A stretch of DNA of 64,000 bases from Streptomyces lydicus (GTDB lineage Bacteria > Actinomycetota > Actinomycetes > Streptomycetales > Streptomycetaceae). The notes beneath the pieces were generated by a model, which was not told where the DNA came from, ran no database searches, and saw only the letters and a program-made list of their open reading frames with translations. Shown piece by piece: positions 24,732-32,603 of this stretch (positions within the stretch are counted from its first letter, which is position 1; each line of letters opens with the position of its first letter). Both the position numbers and the translations under genes were made by a program. The stretch spans positions 4,650,001-4,714,000 of the forward strand of contig NZ_CP017157.1 of assembly GCF_001729485.1 (NCBI RefSeq), given 5' to 3'.

Positions 24732-25022
24732 GGCACCGGCGCACGACCTGCCCAGGGTGCACGACCGGTGTGCCGGGGGCGCCGGGGGCGCATCGCCGCG
24801 CTCCCGGCCCGCCCGGCGCGGTCGCGGACATGTGCCCTGACCGCCCGTGTCACCCGGTCGGTGGGCCCCGTTCACCCGCCTGCCCTCCCCGGCACGCCCC
24901 TTCGGCGGAGGACGGAAACGCTGGAGCCGGCGGGTGTCCGATCCGGCCGCCCCGCACACGACGCCGCACCGGCCCCCGCGTGCGGCCGGCTTCCTCCTGT
25001 CCTTCCGAACGGAAAGGGTGAG

Positions 25023-25292
25023 ATGCGCATGGCCACCTCCGCTTCGCCGGCCCGGCCGAGCCGCCTCGGCCGCGGGTGCGTGCTCGTGGCGGCGCTCCTC
25101 ACGGCGTGGTGCACCACCGCCGTACCCGCCGTCGCCGCGCCGGCCGCGAGGCCCGCCCAGGCTGCGGTGGCCAAGCCCCTGGTGTTCATGGGCGTCGGCA
25201 CCCTCGCGGGACTGACGGTGCTCGCGGGCGCGGCCCTGGTCGCCGGCGCCCGCAGACGGCGGGGCCCCGCCCCGCCCTCGGACCCCTGCTGA
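25023..25292 (+). CDS. Small exported or membrane protein
   Basis: 89 residues. A first hydrophobic stretch, [19 protein letters not shown] with an Ala-rich AVAAPAA cleavage-like end, looks like a signal peptide, and a second, [20 protein letters not shown], looks like a membrane anchor followed by ARRRRG as a stop-transfer. Ribosome site AAAGGG lies six bases upstream of the ATG. It precedes the hydrolase gene by 20 bp and is probably cotranscribed. No family was recognised. Confidence 0.65.
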   Translation: MRMATSASPARPSRLGRGCVLVAALLTAWCTTAVPAVAAPAARPAQAAVAKPLVFMGVGTLAGLTVLAGAALVAGARRRRGPAPPSDPC

Positions 25293-25312
25293 CGAAAGGA
25301 CCGCAACGCCCC

Positions 25313-26140
25313 ATGGCCACCTTCACCACCACCGACGGCACGGAGATCTTCTACAAGGACTGGGGCACCGGCCGGCCCGTCGTTTTCAGCCACGGCTGGC
25401 CGCTCAACGCGGATGCCTGGGACGACCAGATGCAGCTGGTCGCCGCCGCCGGGTTCCGCGCCGTCGCCCACGACCGCCGCGGCCACGGACGTTCCGCCCA
25501 GCCCTGGCAGGGCAACGACATGGACACCTACGCGGACGATCTCGCGCAGCTGATGGAGTCCCTGGACCTGCGGGACGCGGTCCTGGTCGGGCACTCCACG
25601 GGCGGGGGTGAGGTGACCCGCTACATCGGCCGCCACGGTACGGGCCGGGTGGCCAAGGCCGTCCTCCTCGGGGCCGTCCCGCCGCTGATGCTCAAGACGG
25701 ACGCCAACCCGGAGGGGCTGCCGATCGAGGTGTTCGACGGCATCCGCGCCGGCGTCGCCGCCGACCGCTCGCAGTTCTACCAGGACCTCAGTGAGAGCTT
25801 CTACGGTGCCAACCGGGCCGGCTCCACCGTCTCGCAGGGGATCTGTGACGCGTTCTGGTTCTGGAGCATGCAGGTCGGGCTCAAGGCCGCGATCGACTGC
25901 GTCAAGCAGTTCTCCGAGACCGACTTCACCGAGGACCTCAAGCGGTTCGACGTCCCGACCCTGATCATCCACGGCGACGACGACCAGATCGTGCCGTTGG
26001 TCGCCGCCGGCCAGAAGTCCGCGAAGCTGGTGCGGGACTCCACGCTGCGGGTCTATCCGGGCGCGCCGCACGGCCTGTTCGCGGTCGCCCCGTACAAGGA
26101 CGACTTCCACGCCGATCTGCTGGCGTTCCTCAACGACTGA
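25313..26140 (+). CDS. Alpha/beta hydrolase of the non-heme haloperoxidase/arylesterase group
   Basis: 275 residues. The oxyanion strand is [18 protein letters not shown], the nucleophile elbow GHSTGGGE places Ser95, the acid is Asp in [12 protein letters not shown] and the base is His in GAPHGLF. The HGWPL and HDRRGHGRS signatures match the CPO-L/arylesterase family, whose members are serine esterases that can also catalyse halide peroxidation in acid through a peracid. No signal peptide. An AAAGGA site precedes the ATG at 25313. It probably follows the small membrane-protein gene in one operon. Confidence 0.92.
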   Translation: MATFTTTDGTEIFYKDWGTGRPVVFSHGWPLNADAWDDQMQLVAAAGFRAVAHDRRGHGRSAQPWQGNDMDTYADDLAQLMESLDLRDAVLVGHSTGGGEVTRYIGRHGTGRVAKAVLLGAVPPLMLKTDANPEGLPIEVFDGIRAGVAADRSQFYQDLSESFYGANRAGSTVSQGICDAFWFWSMQVGLKAAIDCVKQFSETDFTEDLKRFDVPTLIIHGDDDQIVPLVAAGQKSAKLVRDSTLRVYPGAPHGLFAVAPYKDDFHADLLAFLND

Positions 26141-26147
26141 GCGGTGC

Positions 26148-27218
26148 TCAGCCGTTGTCGGCCTTCCGCAGCCGGGCGGCCTCCCGGGGGGCGTTCTCGT
26201 TGAGCCGCCCGGCGCGCGACCCGGCCAGCTTTTCCGCGAGGTGCCGGCCGACCGTGGTGGGCGGGTACCGCGGCTCGCTGCCCACCGGTACGCAGCCGGG
26301 CAGCGCGGTGATCTCGGCGTCCCAGTTGCCGTCGTGGAAGTACGCGGCGGAGCGGCGCCGGACGAGCCGCCCCGCGTCGTCGGTCGGCGGCAGCACCCGG
26401 TGCAGGGTCGACCGCCAGCGGTCGTTGGTCCAGCGGGCCAGCAGGTCGCCGAGGTTGACCAGCAGACAGCCGGGTTCCGGCGCCACGTCGTGCCAGCCGC
26501 CGCGGTCGTCGAGGATCTGCAGCCCCGCCACGCGGTCGGCCCACAGCACGGTCACGATGCCGTAGTCGGTGTGCGCGCCCATGCCCAGCCGGCCGCGGTC
26601 CGGGACGAGGTCCCCTTCCGGACGCGGGTAGTGGTTCATCCGCAGGACGTCGAGGGAGTGATCGGTGAACGGGGCGAAGTAGCCCTCCGCCAGCCCCAGC
26701 GCACAGGCGAAGATCCCGGTCAGCCGTCGGGCGAGAGCGCCGGCCCGGCCGCACCACTCCTCCACCGCCCGCCGGAATCCCGGCACCGGCGGCCAGATGT
26801 TGGCGGGGTAGTGCGCCTCGGGCAGTCGCAGGCCGGGGAAGGAGGCCGCCTCGGAGCCGACGTTGAAGGCTTCGAAGAGATCCTCGGCGGGCGTCGCCAC
26901 GCCCAGGCTCAGGCTGAGTTTTTCGGTGCGCGGCGGGGTGTATCCGCGGTTGACGTCGGGGGACGGCGGGCGCAGCTGCCTCTTCTCCTCCAGGGGGAGC
27001 GCGAAGAACGCGTCCAGTGCGGCCGCGAAGTCCCGCACCACGCCGTCGGGGATCCCGTGCCCGCGGACCTGCAGGAAGCCGACGGTGCTCGCCGCCCGGT
27101 CGACGTCTGCCGCGATCAGCGCGCGTCCGGCCGCGCTGCCGCCGCTCCAGCCGGAGATGTCGACGACGGGCACGGCGAACCGCCCGCCGACGGCGGCGCC
27201 GCCCGTGGTCCCGCTCAT
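26148..27218 (-). CDS. 2-oxoglutarate/Fe(II)-type oxygenase of the isopenicillin N synthase family
   Basis: 356 residues. An N-terminal PVVDISGW strand and VGFLQVRGHGIPD match the DIOX_N region. The 2-His-1-carboxylate iron site is His216-x-Asp218 in GAHTDYG and His273 in STLHRV, with RRSAAYF holding the Arg and Ser that bind the co-substrate carboxylate. AAGGA lies before the ATG at 27218. It converges closely on the hydrolase gene (8 bp). Actinomycete members act on small molecules; no adjacent non-ribosomal synthetase makes it an isopenicillin synthase. Substrate unknown. Confidence 0.9.
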   Translation of the reverse strand: MSGTTGGAAVGGRFAVPVVDISGWSGGSAAGRALIAADVDRAASTVGFLQVRGHGIPDGVVRDFAAALDAFFALPLEEKRQLRPPSPDVNRGYTPPRTEKLSLSLGVATPAEDLFEAFNVGSEAASFPGLRLPEAHYPANIWPPVPGFRRAVEEWCGRAGALARRLTGIFACALGLAEGYFAPFTDHSLDVLRMNHYPRPEGDLVPDRGRLGMGAHTDYGIVTVLWADRVAGLQILDDRGGWHDVAPEPGCLLVNLGDLLARWTNDRWRSTLHRVLPPTDDAGRLVRRRSAAYFHDGNWDAEITALPGCVPVGSEPRYPPTTVGRHLAEKLAGSRAGRLNENAPREAARLRKADNG

Positions 27219-27321
27219 CGCATGAGGTCCTTCCTCGCCGGCGCCCGCTCCGGGGCGCCGTGCGGCATTGTCCTGCCGGGCCGCGGCCGCCGGAAGACGG
27301 CCAGGACGACAACAGGATCCG

Positions 27322-28023
27322 TCACGGCAGGGGCGTGGGCCAGTCCGGCGAGCGCCCGAGGGCGGTCAGGATCTGTTCCAGCGGCCCCGCGTGGGCGGCG
27401 GGAGTCAGGGCGGGCCGGAAGGCGCTGCCCGGGGCGCGGCGGGAATCGTCGTCCGGGACGGCGTACGCGAGGGGGAGGGCGGCGTCCAGAAGTGCCGCGC
27501 CGGGTATGTGATCGAGCCCCAGGGCCCGGGCGACGTCCCAGGTGTGCACCACGTAGTCGATGAGGTGGAAGCCGATCGCCCGGTGGGCGGGGAAGGTCCG
27601 CGCGGTGGTGAACTCGGGGAGGGCGAACGGCTGGTCGGGGGTGCCGACGGCGGCGAAGGCCGCGAGGACCTCGTCGGCCGCCGCGGCGTACCGCGTGACG
27701 GGGTCGGTGCCGAGGGGGTGGACCGTCCAGTGGGCCGGGTCCCGGCCGTCGCCGCGCGCCGCCGCCGCGAACCCGTGGTGCTGAGCCGTCATGTGGGCGA
27801 GCAGATCGGCCAGCGTCCACGCCGAGCAGGGCGTCGGCCGGGGCAGATCGTCGGGGGTCACCCGGCGGACGAGGGTGACGCTGTCCCGGACCGCGCCGGC
27901 GTGCAGCGCGAGGAGGTGTGCGAGGTCCGGGCGGGGTGCGGTGGCGGACGGCACGGTGGCGTCGGCGGCGCCCGCGTCCGGAGCGGTGTGTGGAGCCGAC
28001 TGCGCGTCAGAATTCATATGCAT
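27322..28023 (-). CDS. TIGR03086/DinB-like metal-binding protein (mycothiol-dependent isomerase type)
   Basis: 233 residues. PDDLPRPTPCSAWTLADLL followed by AHMTAQHHGF and the C-terminal half DYVVHTWDVARALGL are the marks of the actinobacterial TIGR03086 group within the DinB/MDMPI fold, in which a His triad binds a divalent metal. Members such as maleylpyruvate isomerase use mycothiol. The first ~30 residues are low-complexity. The start at 28023 has a second ATG two codons on (28017). It is divergent from a marR gene across 52 bp and is a good candidate target of that regulator. Confidence 0.8.
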   Translation of the reverse strand: MHMNSDAQSAPHTAPDAGAADATVPSATAPRPDLAHLLALHAGAVRDSVTLVRRVTPDDLPRPTPCSAWTLADLLAHMTAQHHGFAAAARGDGRDPAHWTVHPLGTDPVTRYAAAADEVLAAFAAVGTPDQPFALPEFTTARTFPAHRAIGFHLIDYVVHTWDVARALGLDHIPGAALLDAALPLAYAVPDDDSRRAPGSAFRPALTPAAHAGPLEQILTALGRSPDWPTPLP

Positions 28024-28029
28024 GTGCTT

Positions 28030-28058
28030 ACGATCTGCTCCAGCACATCAACTGTCAA
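28030..28058 (-). promoter_or_regulatory. Promoter of the TIGR03086 gene (probably leaderless)
   Basis: On the minus strand a consensus TTGACA (28058-28053) is followed by 17 bases and GATCGT, whose end is six bases before the ATG at 28023. The direct repeat GTTGACAGTTGA overlaps the -35, a possible site for the divergent MarR protein. Confidence 0.45.
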
Positions 28059-28062
28059 CGGG

Positions 28063-28068
28063 TATTTT
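28063..28068 (+). promoter_or_regulatory. -10 hexamer of the marR gene (probably leaderless)
   Basis: TATTTT ends seven bases before the ATG at 28076 and no ribosome site is present. Confidence 0.4.
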
Positions 28069-28075
28069 CTTGGCC

Positions 28076-28585
28076 ATGGCCGAGAACGCAGCCCATACCG
28101 GCGCCACCCCCGAAGGGCGGCCGGCCCGCCCCGACCTGGCGGCGATGATCGTGCCGCTGGGTCGCGCGCTGACGGCCGCCGAGCAGCCGGTCCTCGACGC
28201 CCACGGGCTGACGATGTGGGCGTACACGGTGCTGCTGCACCTGGAGGAGACCCCGATCCGCACGCAGGCCGCGCTGGCCGGAGCCATCCGCGCGGACAAG
28301 ACCCGCATCATCGCCGTCCTCGACGACCTGGAGGCACGGGGACTGATCCACCGTCAGCCCGATCCCGAGGACCGCCGGGCCCGGCTGCTGTCGCTCACCA
28401 CCGAGGGCCGGCGACTGCGGGACGCCGTGCAGTCGGCGATCCAACAGGGCGAGGAACGGCTGCTCGCCCGGCTCCCGGCCGCGGACCGGGCCGCTTTCCT
28501 CCGGTCTCTGCAGGAACTGTCCGCACTGCCGGAGGTCGCGCCGAGGAAGCCGGGACACGCCACGGACCGGAAAGATCCGCACTGA
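28076..28585 (+). CDS. MarR-family transcriptional regulator
   Basis: 169 residues. Winged helix-turn-helix: IRTQAALAGAIRADKTRII with recognition helix, DDLEARGLIHRQPDPEDRRA as the wing containing the conserved DxR, and LLSLTTEGRRL. It is transcribed away from the TIGR03086 gene over only 52 bp, so one operator could control both. The C-terminal 20 residues are polar and variable. Ligand unknown; in this family aromatic compounds and oxidants are usual. Confidence 0.9.
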   Translation: MAENAAHTGATPEGRPARPDLAAMIVPLGRALTAAEQPVLDAHGLTMWAYTVLLHLEETPIRTQAALAGAIRADKTRIIAVLDDLEARGLIHRQPDPEDRRARLLSLTTEGRRLRDAVQSAIQQGEERLLARLPAADRAAFLRSLQELSALPEVAPRKPGHATDRKDPH

Positions 28586-28600
28586 CCCCCGCACACAACT

Positions 28601-28644
28601 GCCGGTGCCGGCCGGCGACCCGTGGTCGCCCGGCCGGCACCGGC
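28601..28644. terminator. Bidirectional hairpin terminator
   Basis: GCCGGTGCCGGCCG pairs perfectly with CGGCCGGCACCGGC, extended by GCGAC/GTCGC past a one-base bulge, closing a short loop. It lies between the convergent marR and His-rich peptide genes and serves both. Confidence 0.75.
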
Positions 28645-28660
28645 GGGATGGCTGCGCGAC

Positions 28661-28915
28661 TTACTTGTAGTCGCGGTCGCCCCAACCCATGCCGCCGCGC
28701 TCGCAGCCCTCGCTGAAGGCCGGGCCGACGTGCTCGTAGACGCCCGCGGACAGCCAGCACGCGCCGTAGTGGCCGTGGCCGTGGCCGCGGTGGTGGTTGT
28801 AGTGCTTGTGGTGGCCGTGGTGGCGGTCCTTGCCGTGAGCCAGGGCGGCGCTCGCACCGCCCATGACGATGGTGGTGGCCAGGGCGCTGGCGGCGATCGC
28901 GGCGCGGATGCGCAT
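28661..28915 (-). CDS. Secreted His/Gly-rich small protein
   Basis: 84 residues. A Sec signal (RIRAAIAASALATTIVMGG) ends at about SAALA-HG. The first third of the mature part is very His-rich (HHGHHKH, NHHRGHGHGH) and two cysteines occur (GACW, EGCERGG), followed by a charged WGDRDYK end. GAGGAGC lies seven bases before the ATG. His-rich exported proteins often bind zinc, nickel or copper, but no family was recognised and this is only suggestive. It stands alone, with its own terminator. Confidence 0.7.
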   Translation of the reverse strand: MRIRAAIAASALATTIVMGGASAALAHGKDRHHGHHKHYNHHRGHGHGHYGACWLSAGVYEHVGPAFSEGCERGGMGWGDRDYK

Positions 28916-29217
28916 GTTTGCTCCTCAGGAGACTCAAAGGGGTATATCGACCTTTTCAGGGATCACCTTCACAGAATCGTCTAAAACCTGACTCATCATT
29001 AATTGCGCGACTCGGAGTAACGCACCGTCGGTTCGTCCTCCGGACCCCGGCCGGTCAGGCGCCCCGCGAGCGGGCCCGGGGGCTCGGCGCAGGTGCCGGA
29101 ATCAGGGCGGTCAGGGGCCCAACACGTAGTGGGGGGTGGCCTGTTCGCCATCGGTGTGGTCGTCCGGGACGAGGGGCCGCACGCCCTCCGGCCCGGCCGC
29201 TCTGAGATGCTCCTCGC
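28916..29217. other. Divergent non-coding region between the His-rich gene and the methyltransferase gene
   Basis: It holds the ribosome site of the His-rich gene and an AT-rich patch near 28975-29005 that is probably part of its promoter. No clear -35/-10 pair was identified and no gene was seen. A lone TTGCGCGA at 29003 resembles a half of the operator at 34834 but lacks the second half. Confidence 0.45.
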
Positions 29218-30051
29218 ATGGCAGCGGACAACACGGACGACAGCGGCGGGGACGAGGACCGGGGCAGGGACGGCTACCTCCTCGACAACCGGCAGACGGA
29301 GGCGGGTGAGCGGTTCGACGCCCTGGCCGAGCTGTTCGACCCGGTGACCTTCCGGCACGTCGACGCGCTGGGCATCGGCCCGGGGATGCGGTGCTGGGAG
29401 GTCGGCGCCGGCGGCCCGTCCGTACCCACCGGGCTCGCCGAGCGGGTCGGTCCGTCAGGGACGGTGGTGGCCACGGACATCGACGTGTCGTGGACCCGGG
29501 GGCTCGCCGGCGACGTCATCGAGGTCCGGCAGCACGACGTGGCCGCCGATCCCCCGCCGCCCGGTGGTTTCGACCTCGTGCACGCCCGGCTGGTCCTGGT
29601 CCACGTCAGCGACCGGGCCGAGGCGCTGCGCCGCATGGTGCGGGCGCTGCGCCCCGGCGGCCGGCTGCTGCTGGAGGACGCCGACCCCGGTCTGCAGCCG
29701 CTGCTGTGCCCGGATGAGTCGGGCCCCGCGCAACGGCTCGCCAACCGGCTGCGGTCCGGCTTCCGGCAGCTGATGGCCGAGCGCGGCGCGGACCTCACGT
29801 ACGGGCGGACGCTGCCCCGGCTGCTGCGCGAGGCAGGTCTGGCGGACGTCCGGGCCGATGCGTACTTCCCGCTCACCTCGCCGGCCTGCGCCGTCCTCGA
29901 ATCGGCCACCGTCCGGCAGATCCGTGGCCGGCTGGTGGCGGCCGGGCTCGCCACGGACGAGGAGATCGAGCGCCATCTGGCGAACGTCGCCAGTGGGACG
30001 CTCGATCTGGCCACCGCGCCGATGATCTCGGCATGGGGGCGCCGCCCCTGA
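29218..30051 (+). CDS. SAM-dependent class I methyltransferase
   Basis: 277 residues. Motif I is CWEVGAGGPSVPTGLAERVG, then TVVATDID as the acidic end of strand 2, DLVHARLVLVHVSDRAEALR as post-II and ALRPGGRLLLEDAD as motif III, the Methyltransf_25/11 pattern. The N-terminal 20 residues are acidic and probably disordered. No ribosome site is obvious before the ATG. Methyl acceptor unknown. It converges on the ACS transporter gene. Confidence 0.88.
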   Translation: MAADNTDDSGGDEDRGRDGYLLDNRQTEAGERFDALAELFDPVTFRHVDALGIGPGMRCWEVGAGGPSVPTGLAERVGPSGTVVATDIDVSWTRGLAGDVIEVRQHDVAADPPPPGGFDLVHARLVLVHVSDRAEALRRMVRALRPGGRLLLEDADPGLQPLLCPDESGPAQRLANRLRSGFRQLMAERGADLTYGRTLPRLLREAGLADVRADAYFPLTSPACAVLESATVRQIRGRLVAAGLATDEEIERHLANVASGTLDLATAPMISAWGRRP

Positions 30052-30129
30052 CGGGCCGGGCCGCCGGCTGACGAGCGGGAGCCGACGGGACCGGACCGCC
30101 GGCTGACGGCGCGTGAACAGACGCCCCCG

Positions 30130-31431
30130 TCAGGCCCCTTCCTCGGCCGTCAGCCCGGCCGGCCGGCGTACCGGACCGGCCGCCGGGCGCAGGCCGAGGG
30201 CCACCAGGACGACGGCCACGGCGAGGAAGCCGGACAGCACGGCGAAGCCGGTCACGCTGGAGCCGGTGGCGTCGGTCAGCCAGCCGACCAGATAGGGCCC
30301 GGCGAAGCCGCCGAGATTGCCGAGGGCGTTGATCAGGCCCATGGCGACGGCCACCACCTCGAAGCGGAGCAGTTCGCCGGGGATCGCCCAGAAGGGCCCG
30401 TAGGGCGCGTAGAGCGCGGCGGCCGTCAGGCACAGCAGCAGCATCCGGGGCAGCGCGCCGTCCACGGCCTGGCCCAGCAGCAGGGCGGCGATGCCCACGA
30501 CGAGCGGCACGGCCACCGCCTGCCGTCGTCTGCCGGTCCGGTCGGACCAGACGGCGTTGGCGATCATGACGATCAGCGCCACCGTGAAGGGGAGGGCGGT
30601 GAGCAGCCCCACCTCCGTGGCGGAACCGTCGTGGGTCAGCTCCTTGACGACCGACGGCAGCCACAGGTTGAAGCCGTAGAAACCGGTGATCCAGAAGAAG
30701 TAGACACCGATCAGGACCAGGACCGGCCGCTGCTTGACCGCGTCCAGGTAGGAGCCGCTGCCGGTCCGCGGCTTGGCGGCCTCGTCGGCCGCGAGGGCGC
30801 GCTCCAGGTGGCCGGCCTCGGCGCGGGAGATCCAACGGGCCTGCGCCGGCCGGTCGGCCACCGCGAACCACCAGACCACCGCCCACAGCAGGGGCGGCAG
30901 GCCCTGGAACACCAGGACCCAGCGCCAGCTCGCGTGGTCGAGCATCCAGCCGGACAGCGGTGCCATCAGCACGGAGGACAGCGGCAGGCAGGCCATCCAC
31001 AGGGCATTGGCGCGGGCGCGCTCGCGCAGCGGGAACCACGAGGCGAGCAGGATGAGCACGGCGGGCCAGACGCCGCCCTCGAAGAGCCCCAGGACGAAGC
31101 GGGCCACGTAGAACTGCGACTTGGTCTGCACGAGTCCGGACAGCGAGGCCGCCAGCCCCCACGCGAGCATGAGGATCAGCACGGTCTTCCGGGCGCTCCA
31201 GCGCTGGGCGAGGATCGCAGCCGGGATCTGCAGGAAGACGTAGCCGACGAAGAAGACGCCGCCGACCAGCCCCTTGTCGGCGTTGGACAGCGCCAGATCG
31301 CCGTGCATGTAGGGGAGGATGACGGAGACGTTGTTCCGGTCGAGGTACGCCAGCATGTACATGATGGCGGCGACGGGGATGACGTACGCCCAGCGCTTGG
31401 CGGGGACGGGGTGCGGGAGAGCCTCCGTCAT
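30130..31431 (-). CDS. ACS-family MFS transporter, likely importer of a sugar acid
   Basis: 433 residues, twelve helices. LAYLDRNNVSVILPYMHGDL at helix 1, RFVLGLFEGGVWPAVLILLA at helix 4 and GYVFLQIPAAIL are characteristic of the anion:cation symporter family (glucarate, galactonate and tartrate permeases). Its ATG overlaps the PdxA-type gene stop by 4 bp (ATGA), making it the last gene of a kinase-dehydrogenase-transporter operon. It should import the C4 sugar acid consumed by the upstream enzymes. Confidence 0.9.
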   Translation of the reverse strand: MTEALPHPVPAKRWAYVIPVAAIMYMLAYLDRNNVSVILPYMHGDLALSNADKGLVGGVFFVGYVFLQIPAAILAQRWSARKTVLILMLAWGLAASLSGLVQTKSQFYVARFVLGLFEGGVWPAVLILLASWFPLRERARANALWMACLPLSSVLMAPLSGWMLDHASWRWVLVFQGLPPLLWAVVWWFAVADRPAQARWISRAEAGHLERALAADEAAKPRTGSGSYLDAVKQRPVLVLIGVYFFWITGFYGFNLWLPSVVKELTHDGSATEVGLLTALPFTVALIVMIANAVWSDRTGRRRQAVAVPLVVGIAALLLGQAVDGALPRMLLLCLTAAALYAPYGPFWAIPGELLRFEVVAVAMGLINALGNLGGFAGPYLVGWLTDATGSSVTGFAVLSGFLAVAVVLVALGLRPAAGPVRRPAGLTAEEGA

Positions 31432-32483
31432 CGGGTGGCCGCCGTTCCGTAGGCGGCCCGGATCCGGTCGGTGAAGCGGCTGAAGCCGGCGGCGGCGCGG
31501 AAGGCGGCGGCCATGGTGCCGTGCGAGGCGCGGCCGCTGCCCGCGATGTCGAACGCGGTGCCGTGGTCGACGGAGGTGCGCAGGATCGGCAGGCCCACGG
31601 TGACCGAGACGGTGCCGTCGAAGTCGACGGTCTTGGCGGGGATGTGGCCCTGGTCGTGGAAGTGGGACAGCACTCCGTCGAAGCGGCCTTCGAGGCCCTG
31701 GTGGAAGACCGAGTCGGCGGGGACGGGGCCCACGACGCCCAGCCCCTCCGCGGCCGCCTTCTCCACGGCGGGCCGCAGGACGGTGATCTCCTCGTCGCCG
31801 AAGTGGCCGCCCTCGCCGCCGTGCGGGTTGATCGCGGCGACCGCGAGGCGGGGCGCGTCGTGGCCGAAGACGCGCAGGGCGGTGACGGCGTGCCGGATGC
31901 TCGCCGCGACCCGCTCCTCGGTGATCTGGTCGAGGGCCTTGCGCAGGGCGAGGTGGCGGGTGGTGAAGAAGATCTTCAGGCCGCGGACCACGAACATGGT
32001 GTCGAAGTGGGCGGCGCCGGTCAGTTCGCCGAGCATCTCGGTGTGGCCGAGGTGCTGCGAACCGGCCGCCCAGATGGCCTCCTTGTTGATCGGTGAAGTG
32101 ACGACGCCGTCGACCTCGCCGGCCAGCGCGGCGCGGGTGGCGGCCTCGATCGCGGCCACCGCGGAGCGGCCGGCGACCGCGTCGACGGTGCCCCAGGGGA
32201 GGTCGGCGGGGGCGACACCGAGGTCGAGCACATCGATGGTGCCGGGCTCGAACCGCGCCTCACCGGGCGTGCCGACCGCGCGGACCTCGACGTCGAGCCC
32301 GCAGACGTCGACGGCACGGCGCAGTACGGCGGCGTCTCCGACGGCGAGTCCGCGGCCGAGGGCGGTGCTCGCCGGGTCGGCGAGCGTGCGGGCGGTGATC
32401 TCGGGGCCGATGCCGACGGGGTCGCCGAGGGTCACGGCGAGGACCGGCAACGGGCGGTCGGGAGCCGGCTGAGGGGCAGTCAT
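31428..32483 (-). CDS. pdxA2: PdxA-family dehydrogenase, probably PdxA2-type 4-phospho-threonate/erythronate dehydrogenase
   Basis: 351 residues. VTLGDPVGIGPEITARTL opens the family fold, QHLGHTEMLGEL holds a metal-binding His, NPHGGEGGHFGDEE another, and the end SVDHGTAFDIAGSGRASHGT is the conserved substrate/metal site. PdxA itself acts in vitamin B6 synthesis on 4-phosphohydroxythreonine; PdxA2 paralogues next to DUF1537 kinases oxidise and decarboxylate 4-phospho-D-threonate or erythronate to dihydroxyacetone phosphate. The adjacent kinase and transporter support the second role. AAAGG precedes the ATG at 32483. Confidence 0.85.
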   Translation of the reverse strand: MTAPQPAPDRPLPVLAVTLGDPVGIGPEITARTLADPASTALGRGLAVGDAAVLRRAVDVCGLDVEVRAVGTPGEARFEPGTIDVLDLGVAPADLPWGTVDAVAGRSAVAAIEAATRAALAGEVDGVVTSPINKEAIWAAGSQHLGHTEMLGELTGAAHFDTMFVVRGLKIFFTTRHLALRKALDQITEERVAASIRHAVTALRVFGHDAPRLAVAAINPHGGEGGHFGDEEITVLRPAVEKAAAEGLGVVGPVPADSVFHQGLEGRFDGVLSHFHDQGHIPAKTVDFDGTVSVTVGLPILRTSVDHGTAFDIAGSGRASHGTMAAAFRAAAGFSRFTDRIRAAYGTAATR

Positions 32484-32603
32484 GGCGTCGCCTTTCGGGG
32501 TGCGGTGGCTACGGTGCGCTCGGGGACGGGAGGACGGGCCCGCACGTACGGGGTGCGGGTTCCGGGGGCGTGCGTACGGTGTGCGGCGCGGCGCCGGGGC
32601 GGT

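Noticed and set aside
29003..29010. TTGCGCGA resembling half of the DeoR operator
   Set aside because: Only one half-site and no complementary CGCAA at the right spacing; 8-base match can be chance.
32539..32559. CCCGCAC-N7-GTGCGGG inverted repeat between kinase and pdxA2
   Set aside because: Short GC-rich arms in GC-rich DNA; the two genes are more likely one operon than separated by a terminator.
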